Shown: one piece after another, positions 7,084-11,793 of the stretch
How positions within the stretch are numbered: position 1 is the stretch's first letter
Layout: every line of letters begins with the position of its first letter
Origin: Thiomonas sp.
Lineage (GTDB): Bacteria; Pseudomonadota; Gammaproteobacteria; Burkholderiales; Burkholderiaceae
Length of the DNA stretch: 11,793 bases
NCBI GenBank assembly: GCA_027443745.1
Contig: DAIAZB010000640.1
Coordinates: 1 to 11,793 of the forward strand
Direction of reading: 5' to 3'
Translations under genes and position numbers: made by a program
Notes under the pieces: model-generated
Databases searched by the model: none
Seen by the model: the letters and a program-made list of their open reading frames with translations, nothing else
What the model was told of the DNA's origin: nothing

Positions 7084-7764
7084 TCACCCCACCAAGCGCG
7101 TGAGGTCGCGGCTGCTGGTCGTGCCCACTTCCTTGTGCAGGAAGCGGATCAGCATGCCGAAGGTTGAGACGATGATCAGCAGGTCGAACAGGATCACCAT
7201 TTCCAGCAGCAGGGGCATGCCCGGCACCAGGATCTGCGAACCGAGAAAGATGCCGTTCTCGATCACCAGTAGACCGAGGATGGAACTCACCGCCTCGGCG
7301 CGCAGCACCAGCATCAGAAAGCCGATGAGCTTGAGCGCGAACATCGCGGTGAGCGCCAGCACGGCGATGTTGTCCACCAGGTTCATGCGCACGCCCAGCT
7401 TCTCGGCCACCGCGTAGGAAAACAGCACCAGAAAGCCGCCGAGCACGATGCTCGACGCCGGTTGCAGCAAGGGCGTGAACTCGCGGTTCTGCCCCAGGCC
7501 GTTGACGATGCGCACCAGCAGATACGGCAGCAGAGCGCCGCGAAACAGCGCGGTCAGCGCGGCGATGAAAATCAGCTCCGGATAATGCCCGGTGATGCCG
7601 ATGGCCAGCGACAGCGCTGCAATCACCCATGACTCGGCGGCGAAGGCCAGGATGTGGTTTTTGATCCAGTGCGAGCCCAGCATGACGAAGGCGAGGATGA
7701 GCGCGATGATGATCAGCAGACTGAAGATGGAGGCCTGCACGCCGCCGAGGTGGAAGATCAGCAT
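7084..7764 (-). CDS. hyfE: HyfE-like membrane subunit (NuoK-like C-terminal part)
   Basis: A 226-residue hydrophobic protein with about six or seven membrane helices, the length of hydrogenase-4 component E. Acidic residues inside helices in the C-terminal half, E169 (LLVIENGIFL) and E188 (LLLEMVILFDLL), match the two membrane glutamates of NuoK, which link the quinone-side chamber to the antiporter channels. The N-terminal half has the charged loop SHWIKNH and ELIFIAALTALFRGALLP. The ATG at 7764 follows a GAGGGG ribosome site and lies 13 bases after the hyfC-like stop, consistent with one operon. Expected role: membrane-arm subunit joining the HyfC-like and antiporter-like proteins. Confidence 0.9.
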   Translation of the reverse strand: MLIFHLGGVQASIFSLLIIIALILAFVMLGSHWIKNHILAFAAESWVIAALSLAIGITGHYPELIFIAALTALFRGALLPYLLVRIVNGLGQNREFTPLLQPASSIVLGGFLVLFSYAVAEKLGVRMNLVDNIAVLALTAMFALKLIGFLMLVLRAEAVSSILGLLVIENGIFLGSQILVPGMPLLLEMVILFDLLIIVSTFGMLIRFLHKEVGTTSSRDLTRLVG

Positions 7765-7777
7765 GGCGTCATTCCCC

Positions 7778-8722
7778 TCAAACCTGCCGCGCGACGATGG
7801 CGAGAATGGCCATCAGAAAGGACAGCGCCAGCGGCTCCTGATAGCGGTAAAAGCGTAGCCGCGACTGCGCGGTATCGACGAACACCATCACAAGGCCGAG
7901 GGCGAACCATTTCGCCAGCAGCGCCACGGTCGCTCCCAGGATGCCCAGCGCCGTGCCCTGGATGGACAAGCCCCAGGGGATGGTCAGCACGTTGAGGAAG
8001 ATGGTGTAGAGAATGGCCTGCTTCATCCACGATGCCCACTTCAGCAGCGCCAGCAGCGGGCCGGAGTATTCGAGGATGCGCGCCTCGCCGATCATGTAGA
8101 TCTCGTCGTGGATGCTCGAATGGATCGGCAGGCGCTCGGTTTCCACCGTGAGCAGAATGAAAAACGCCGCCACCAGGAACAGATGCGCCGGGCCCCAGAA
8201 CACCGCTGGCTGCGCCACCAGCAGGTGATTGACGACGAAGGGCAGCATGGCCTGGGCCAGCAGGGTGATGCCAATGAACACCATGATCAGCGTCGGCTCG
8301 GCCAGGATGGCGAGCATGGCCTCGCGGCTCGACCCCAGTCCGCCATAGGGGTGGCCGCTATCGAGGCCCGCGAGCAGGATGGCGAAACCGCCCAGTGTGA
8401 GGATGAGTCCGCCGCCGAGGATGTCGCCCATGTCCGACAGCGGCAGCGGATAGTTGGTCAGCACCGGGATGAGCAGGGGCACCGTGAGCATGGCCGCGAA
8501 TGCCACGATGGGCGCGGCCCAGAAAATCCACGAGGCCGTCTGCGGCACCACGATCTCCTTGCGGAACCACTTGGCCAGATCGCGGTAGGGCTGGAACAGG
8601 CTCGGTCCCTGACCGCGTTGCACTTTCTCCTCCATCTTCGCGATGAAGCCGTGCAGCAGGGGCGAGAGCAGCACGATCGCCAGCACTTGAGCGATTTGCT
8701 GTAGCACAGTATGGCCTTGCAT
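7778..8722 (-). CDS. hyfC: HyfC-like (NuoH-type) membrane anchor subunit, first gene of the fluoride-riboswitch operon
   Basis: A 314-residue protein with eight or so membrane helices, of the NuoH/HycD/HyfC family. The amphipathic N-terminal stretch ends in PYRDLAKWFRKE, followed by helices. The loop ETERLPIHSS (194-203) and EARILEYSG (213-221) correspond to the acidic quinone-side loop of NuoH but read like HyfC, which has EAMILEYSG. In this family the protein docks the peripheral electron-transfer arm on the membrane. The start at 8722 is chosen because GGGAGGAG lies 5 bases upstream. An ATG five codons earlier (8737) overlaps that ribosome site and would bury it in the coding sequence. The leader of this gene carries the fluoride riboswitch, whose conserved 3' part is complementary to this ribosome site, so this is the gene under direct fluoride control. 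Confidence 0.92.
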   Translation of the reverse strand: MQGHTVLQQIAQVLAIVLLSPLLHGFIAKMEEKVQRGQGPSLFQPYRDLAKWFRKEIVVPQTASWIFWAAPIVAFAAMLTVPLLIPVLTNYPLPLSDMGDILGGGLILTLGGFAILLAGLDSGHPYGGLGSSREAMLAILAEPTLIMVFIGITLLAQAMLPFVVNHLLVAQPAVFWGPAHLFLVAAFFILLTVETERLPIHSSIHDEIYMIGEARILEYSGPLLALLKWASWMKQAILYTIFLNVLTIPWGLSIQGTALGILGATVALLAKWFALGLVMVFVDTAQSRLRFYRYQEPLALSFLMAILAIVARQV

Positions 8723-8725
8723 CGC

Positions 8726-8778
8726 GACTCCTCCCATGCAGTCAACCCAGCCGCAATTTGCGGCGCCGGGTAGGAGTC
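8726..8778 (-). promoter_or_regulatory. Riboswitch expression platform sequestering the hyfC-like ribosome binding site
   Basis: In the RNA, GACUCCU-A-CCC (8778-8768, the conserved 3' end of the aptamer) is complementary to GGGAGGAGUC (8735-8726, the Shine-Dalgarno region), giving 10 pairs with one bulged A. A small hairpin, GCCGC-AAAUU-GCGGC (8764-8750), fits inside. The CUCC in this strand is also the half of the fluoride-bound pseudoknot that pairs with GGAG (8819-8816), so the two pairings exclude each other. This predicts a translational ON switch: fluoride locks CUCC in the pseudoknot and frees the ribosome site. Pairings are seen in sequence; the mechanism is inferred. Confidence 0.75.
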
Positions 8779-8826
8779 ATCAGCCACCGGCTGGTGCCGG
8801 GGCGGTTGTGGCGAACTCCATCGCCA
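8768..8826 (-). promoter_or_regulatory. Fluoride riboswitch aptamer (crcB motif)
   Basis: Read on the minus strand the leader contains GGCGAUGGAGUUCGCC (8825-8810), then ACAACCGCC, a stem CCGGC-ACCA-GCCGG, and the invariant-looking UGAUGACUCCUAC (8782-8770). This is the crcB-motif consensus. P1 forms between GGCGA and UCGCC, P2 is the CCGGC/GCCGG hairpin closed by GCC/GGC, and GGAG (8819-8816) pairs with CUCC (8776-8773) as the pseudoknot. The class binds fluoride through magnesium ions and turns on fluoride-resistance genes. It sits between a promoter and the hyfC-like start, about 7.8 kb ahead of the fluC genes on the same strand. Confidence 0.93.
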
Positions 8827-8841
8827 TCTCAATTGATAGCT

Positions 8842-8871
8842 AGTTTAGAAGCGTCCAAAGTGCCCGGTCAA
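8842..8871 (-). promoter_or_regulatory. Sigma-70-type promoter of the riboswitch operon
   Basis: On the minus strand, TTGACC (8871-8866) and TAAACT (8847-8842) are separated by 18 bases. The predicted start of transcription is near 8836, about 10 bases before the first base of riboswitch stem P1. That spacing is what a riboswitch leader needs and supports the call. The -10 box matches the consensus at four of six bases. Confidence 0.6.
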
Positions 8872-8962
8872 GGCGACATTCGTGCCGAAGTGCAACCGGC
8901 CAGGTTTGCGCGAACGGTCCGGCATCGTTTGGATAAGCGCCCGCGACAACACGCGCTGGCGG

Positions 8963-9000
8963 TGTAACGCCGCCAGCAAGTTTTTGCTGGCGGCGTTACA
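8963..9000. repeat. Perfect 17-bp hairpin upstream of fumC
   Basis: TGTAACGCCGCCAGCAA (8963-8979) and its exact reverse complement (8984-9000) enclose a GTTT loop. The hairpin ends 33 bases before the fumC start. No T-run follows on either strand, so it is not a simple terminator. Just to its left, GCTGGCGG (8955-8962) repeats part of the right arm and could pair instead with CCGCCAGC (8970-8977). This would give a second, mutually exclusive hairpin. It may be an element in the fumC 5' untranslated region, a boundary between divergent units, or a stray palindromic repeat. Confidence 0.7.
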
Positions 9001-9033
9001 AGAAGAAGGTTTCCGACACGCACGAGGCACGCC

Positions 9034-10467
9034 ATGCAAACTCCATCAAGCCCAGCACACAGCGCTTCAGACTCCAGCGCCGAGGGGCGCACCGAGACCG
9101 ACTCCTTTGGCCCGATCGAGGTTCCAGCGACTTGCCTATGGGGCGCGCAGACGCAGCGTTCGCTGCAGCATTTCGCCATTTCCAGCGAAACCATGCCGCT
9201 CGAATTCATTCGTGCGCTGGCCTTGGTCAAGCGGGCCTGTACTGCGGTCAATGCCGATCTCGGACGGCTCGATTTGCGCACGGCCCAAGCCATCATCGAG
9301 GCTGCCGACGAAGTCATCGCCGGCAGGTTTCCGCACGACTTCCCGCTGGTCGTGTGGCAGACCGGTTCGGGTACGCAAACCAATATGAATATGAACGAGG
9401 TGCTGGCCAACCGCGCCTCTGAGCTGCTGGGTTCCGGCATGGGGCAGGCACGCAGCGTGCACCCGAACGATCAGGTGAATATGGGGCAGTCGTCGAACGA
9501 TATTTTTCCCACGGCCATGCATGTCGCCGTGGCGGCGCAAACCGTGGGGTGCCTCCTGCCCGCGCTCATTGCCTTGCGCCAAACCTTGCAGGGCAAGGTC
9601 GAGGCTTTTGCCGACATCGTGAAAATTGGCCGCACTCATCTGCAGGATGCCACGCCCTTGACGCTGGGGCAGGAGTTTTCGGGCTATGTGGCCCAACTCG
9701 ACTTGGCACGCCACTCCATTGAAGCCGCGCTGCATCCGGTGTATGCCTTGGCCGTTGGCGGCACCGCGGTGGGCACTGGGCTGAACACCCATGTCTCGTT
9801 CGGCCCGCGTGTGGCCGCCGAGCTGGCGCGGCAGACCGGATTGCCGTTCACCAGCGCCGACAACAAATTCGCCGCCTTGGCAGGGCACGAGGCGTTGCTG
9901 TTCCTGCACGGCGCGCTCAAGACCCTGGCCGCAGCGCTGATGAAAATCGCGGGCGACGTGCGCTGGCTCGCCTCTGGGCCGCGCAGCGGGCTGGGCGAAA
10001 TTCGTATTCCAGAAAACGAGCCTGGCAGCTCCATCATGCCCGGCAAGGTCAACCCAACCCAGTGCGAGGCGCTCACCATGCTGTGTTGCCAGGTGTTCGG
10101 CAACGACGTGGCTGTGAATTTTGGCGGCGCGTCGGGCCATTTCGAGCTGAACGTGTTCAAGCCGCTGATCGTCCATAACGTGCTGCAGAGCTTGCGCTTG
10201 CTGGCCGACGGCATGGGCAGCTTCGACCACCATCTTGCTCGTGGCATTGAGCCCGACCGCGCTCGCATCGCCGAGTTGATGCAGCGCTCGCTCATGCTGG
10301 TCACGGCCCTGGCGCCGCATCTCGGCTACGACCGCTGCGCGCAAATTGCCAAAGCCGCGCACCACGCCGGCGGCACGCTGCGCGAGGCCGCGCTGGCTTC
10401 AGGCTGGGTCAGCGCCGAACACTACGACCGCTGGGTACGGCCACAAGACATGGTGCATCCAAGTTGA
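9034..10467 (+). CDS. fumC: Class II fumarate hydratase
   Basis: Converts fumarate to malate and back in the cytoplasm (citric acid cycle); class II enzymes are homotetramers without an iron-sulfur cluster. The 477 residues match the family length, with about 18 extra N-terminal residues before [13 protein letters not shown]. Visible motifs are GSGTQTNMN (111-119), HPNDQVN (143-149) with [15 protein letters not shown] (199-208) with the catalytic-region H202, and the superfamily signature [11 protein letters not shown] (331-341). The ATG at 9034 has GAGG six bases upstream. It is transcribed away from the riboswitch operon, and no strong promoter could be fixed in front of it. A TTGCGC box at 8906-8911 with a poor -10 region near 8929-8934 is the best candidate. 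Nothing links it functionally to the fluoride operon. Confidence 0.97.
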   Translation: MQTPSSPAHSASDSSAEGRTETDSFGPIEVPATCLWGAQTQRSLQHFAISSETMPLEFIRALALVKRACTAVNADLGRLDLRTAQAIIEAADEVIAGRFPHDFPLVVWQTGSGTQTNMNMNEVLANRASELLGSGMGQARSVHPNDQVNMGQSSNDIFPTAMHVAVAAQTVGCLLPALIALRQTLQGKVEAFADIVKIGRTHLQDATPLTLGQEFSGYVAQLDLARHSIEAALHPVYALAVGGTAVGTGLNTHVSFGPRVAAELARQTGLPFTSADNKFAALAGHEALLFLHGALKTLAAALMKIAGDVRWLASGPRSGLGEIRIPENEPGSSIMPGKVNPTQCEALTMLCCQVFGNDVAVNFGGASGHFELNVFKPLIVHNVLQSLRLLADGMGSFDHHLARGIEPDRARIAELMQRSLMLVTALAPHLGYDRCAQIAKAAHHAGGTLREAALASGWVSAEHYDRWVRPQDMVHPS

Positions 10468-10662
10468 TGTTGGGTCGCGTCAAGGGCCTGAGGCGCTGCG
10501 CAGCGGTCAACGCGCCAGAGCTAAACATTCAAGATGTTGCTTGCACTTAGAGTTTCAAGTGCTTCATTTAAGAGGATTTTTTCTCAATAATCTGTGAAAA
10601 AACACAGTTTCCAATGTTCCGCTAAGTGCTTGTTTGTAAAGCGAATTTTTCCATTTTTCCGC
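10468..10662. other. AT-rich gap between fumC and the mraZ promoter
   Basis: No gene is visible here. Composition drops sharply in GC from about 10520. There is a 6-bp hairpin GCACTT/AAGTGC (10543-10548 and 10557-10562) followed some 13 bases later by a T6 run, and a 5-bp hairpin CTGTG/CACAG (10592-10596 and 10603-10607) followed by TTT. Either could end fumC transcription, but both are weak. Confidence 0.4.
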
Positions 10663-10691
10663 TTGACGTTGGTATTTTTGCCCCTTACAGT
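10663..10691 (+). promoter_or_regulatory. Promoter of the mraZ-rsmH (dcw) cluster
   Basis: TTGACG (10663-10668) and TACAGT (10686-10691) are 17 bases apart, a good sigma-70 layout. Transcription would start near 10698, about 65 bases before mraZ. The MraZ boxes begin at the last bases of the -10 element, so bound MraZ would block polymerase. This corresponds in position to the Pmra promoter at the head of division and cell wall clusters. Confidence 0.65.
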
Positions 10692-10724
10692 GCAGCCAAG
10701 TGCAGAAAAGTGGGTAAAAGTGCA
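10690..10724 (+). promoter_or_regulatory. Four direct-repeat MraZ boxes
   Basis: GTGCA (10690), GTGCA (10700), GTGGG (10710) and GTGCA (10720) recur with an exact 10-base period, each followed by A-rich spacer. MraZ is known to bind a series of about three GTGG(G/T)-type repeats spaced 10 bases apart in front of its own gene. Here only the third matches GTGGG; the others read GTGCA. Position and period support autoregulation by the MraZ encoded downstream. Confidence 0.75.
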
Positions 10725-10762
10725 GGGATACAGCCCTGCGCTGACGGCAATCGGAGAAGCGC

Positions 10763-11191
10763 GTGTTCATTGGCATATCGGCGTTGACGCTGGACGGCAA
10801 GGGTCGCATGACCGTGCCCGCGCGCCACCGCGACATGCTGCTGGCGCAGGCGGGCGGTCGGCTGACCCTGACCAAGAGTCCCGAGGGTTGCCTGATGTTG
10901 TTTGGCGACGCGCAATGGCAGGAGTTTCGCGCCAGGATCAGCCAACTGCCCATGGAGGCGCAGGGCTGGAAGCGCATCTATCTGGGCCATGCCACCGAAA
11001 CCGAGATCGACGCCACGGGACGCGTGCTCATCTCGCCGGAATTGCGTGCGGCGGCACGTATCGAACGTGAGATCGACTTGATCGGCATGGGTTCGCATTT
11101 CGAAATCTGGGATCGAGCCACCCACCAGGCCCGCGAGGCGGCGGTGATCGAGGCCGGCATGCCCGAAGCCGTGCGCAACATCGTGGTGTGA
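10763..11191 (+). CDS. mraZ: Transcriptional regulator MraZ
   Basis: A 142-residue protein with the two SpoVT/AbrB-like MraZ repeats. The first has LTLDGKGRMTVPARHR (9-23) with DGKGR, the second has IDATGRVLISPELR (82-95) with DATGR; the DxxxR motifs are the DNA-binding core of the ring-shaped oligomer. In the families studied it represses its own promoter and the division genes behind it. It starts with GTG at 10763: the N-terminus FIGISALTLDGKGR fits the family and GGAG lies six bases upstream. rsmH follows 12 bases after the stop. Repeat-type MraZ boxes lie at the promoter. Confidence 0.96.
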   Translation: MFIGISALTLDGKGRMTVPARHRDMLLAQAGGRLTLTKSPEGCLMLFGDAQWQEFRARISQLPMEAQGWKRIYLGHATETEIDATGRVLISPELRAAARIEREIDLIGMGSHFEIWDRATHQAREAAVIEAGMPEAVRNIVV

Positions 11192-11203
11192 AGGTGACGC
11201 CAG

Positions 11204-11793
11204 ATGCTCAACACCACCCCCGCCGCTGCAGCACCGCTGCAGCACCGTACCGTGTTGTTGCACGAAGCCGTCGAACTGCTGGTGACGGACCCGGCCGGCA
11301 TCTATCTCGATGCGACGTTCGGCCGCGGTGGCCACACGCAGGAGTTGCTGGCGCGCCTGGGGCCGCAGGCTCGCGTGGTGGCGCTGGACCGCGATCCCCA
11401 GGCCATAGCCGCCGGCCAGGATCTGGCGCGAGCCGATGCGCGCCTGACGCTGGTGCACGCCGCATTTTCCGAATTGGGCGCGGTGCTGGATGGGATGAAC
11501 CTGCCCAGGGTGCAGGGCATGTTGTTCGATCTGGGCGTGTCGTCGCCACAGATCGACGAGACCCGGCGCGGCTTCAGCTTTCGCGGCGACGCCCCGCTGG
11601 ACATGCGTATGGACACCACGCGCGGCATCACCGCCGCGCAATTTCTGGCCCAAGCCAGCGTTGATGACATCACCCGGGTGCTGAGAGACTATGGCGACGA
11701 ACGGGCTGCTTTCCCGATTGCAAAGGCGGTTGTGGCTCGCCGCGAACGGGGTGAACCCGTCACCCGTACCGCCGAGCTTGCCGGCCTCGTGGC
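11204..11793 (+). CDS. rsmH: 16S rRNA (cytosine-1402-N4)-methyltransferase RsmH, N-terminal part (cut by window edge)
   Basis: The first 196 residues of RsmH (MraW), which methylates N4 of C1402 in 16S rRNA using S-adenosylmethionine. Seen are [13 protein letters not shown] (14-26), the SAM-binding glycine-rich motif [16 protein letters not shown] (34-49), ALDRDPQA (60-67), [11 protein letters not shown] (108-118) and the family hallmark [16 protein letters not shown] (122-137). The ATG at 11204 is preceded by AAGGTG at 7-base spacing, 12 bases after mraZ. The extreme N-terminus has an Ala-rich stretch from a small tandem repeat of CGCTGCAGCAC. The frame stays open to the right edge; the C-terminal part is outside. 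Confidence 0.96.
   Translation, partial: MLNTTPAAAAPLQHRTVLLHEAVELLVTDPAGIYLDATFGRGGHTQELLARLGPQARVVALDRDPQAIAAGQDLARADARLTLVHAAFSELGAVLDGMNLPRVQGMLFDLGVSSPQIDETRRGFSFRGDAPLDMRMDTTRGITAAQFLAQASVDDITRVLRDYGDERAAFPIAKAVVARRERGEPVTRTAELAGLV

Noticed and set aside
5536..7167. 543-codon plus-strand frame, and the 681-codon minus-strand frame at 5585-7630
   Set aside because: Both are shadows of the hyfF- and hyfE-like genes, with low-complexity His/Gln/Arg content.
3082..8722. A working [NiFe] hydrogenase-4 or formate hydrogenlyase
   Set aside because: Both cysteine pairs for nickel are absent from the large subunit, and no hyp maturation or formate dehydrogenase gene is in the window.
3082..8722. 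Respiratory complex I (nuo) operon
   Set aside because: Gene order, the HyfB-type C-terminus, the HyfE-type subunit and the EARILEYSG loop point to the hydrogenase-4 lineage; there are no NuoA, E, F, G or J genes.
8963..9000. Intrinsic terminator between divergent genes
   Set aside because: No T-run follows the stem on either strand, and both flanking genes point away from it, so no transcript needs to end there.
1..11793. CRISPR array, tRNA, rRNA, insertion sequence
   Set aside because: No regular repeat-spacer pattern, tRNA-like cloverleaf, rRNA stretch or transposase frame was recognised.

Overview
The window looks like chromosomal DNA from a high-GC proteobacterium. A betaproteobacterium of the Burkholderiales type, Thiomonas-like, is my best guess. 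This rests on base composition, codon use, a class II fumarase next to mraZ-rsmH, and the gene content. No marker in the window fixes the taxon.

The left three quarters (1-8871) is one long leftward unit on the minus strand. A promoter (8842-8871) is followed by a clear fluoride riboswitch (crcB motif, about 8768-8826) whose 3' part can pair with the Shine-Dalgarno of the first gene. Next come six genes for a membrane complex related to hydrogenase-4, formate hydrogenlyase and complex I, in the order hyfC-, hyfE-, hyfF-, hyfG-, hyfH/hyfI-fusion- and hyfB-like. After a 138-base gap follow two tandem fluC (crcB) fluoride channel genes and the start of a DUF190 gene that runs off the left edge. 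The large subunit (HyfG-like) has lost both cysteine pairs that hold the NiFe centre, so this is not a working hydrogenase. It fits the energy-converting hydrogenase-related (Ehr) class, whose electron donor and acceptor are unknown. The iron-sulfur subunits and the proton-channel residues of the antiporter subunits are kept.

The most interesting reading is that the whole unit is a fluoride response. The riboswitch stands before the Ehr-like complex, and the known fluoride exporters are the distal genes. An ion-translocating complex could energise or offset fluoride/HF stress, for example by keeping up the membrane potential or removing protons carried in as HF. That role is inference.

The right quarter is on the plus strand and looks like ordinary housekeeping: fumC (class II fumarase), an AT-rich gap, then the start of the division and cell wall (dcw) cluster. 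That start consists of a promoter with four 10-base-period MraZ boxes, mraZ (GTG start) and rsmH (cut by the right edge). Between fumC and the leftward operon lies a divergent intergenic region with a perfect 17-bp hairpin. Two short palindromic or dispersed-looking repeats sit inside the Ehr-like operon. One of them is read through in frame as a Pro/Gly-rich linker in the fused iron-sulfur subunit.
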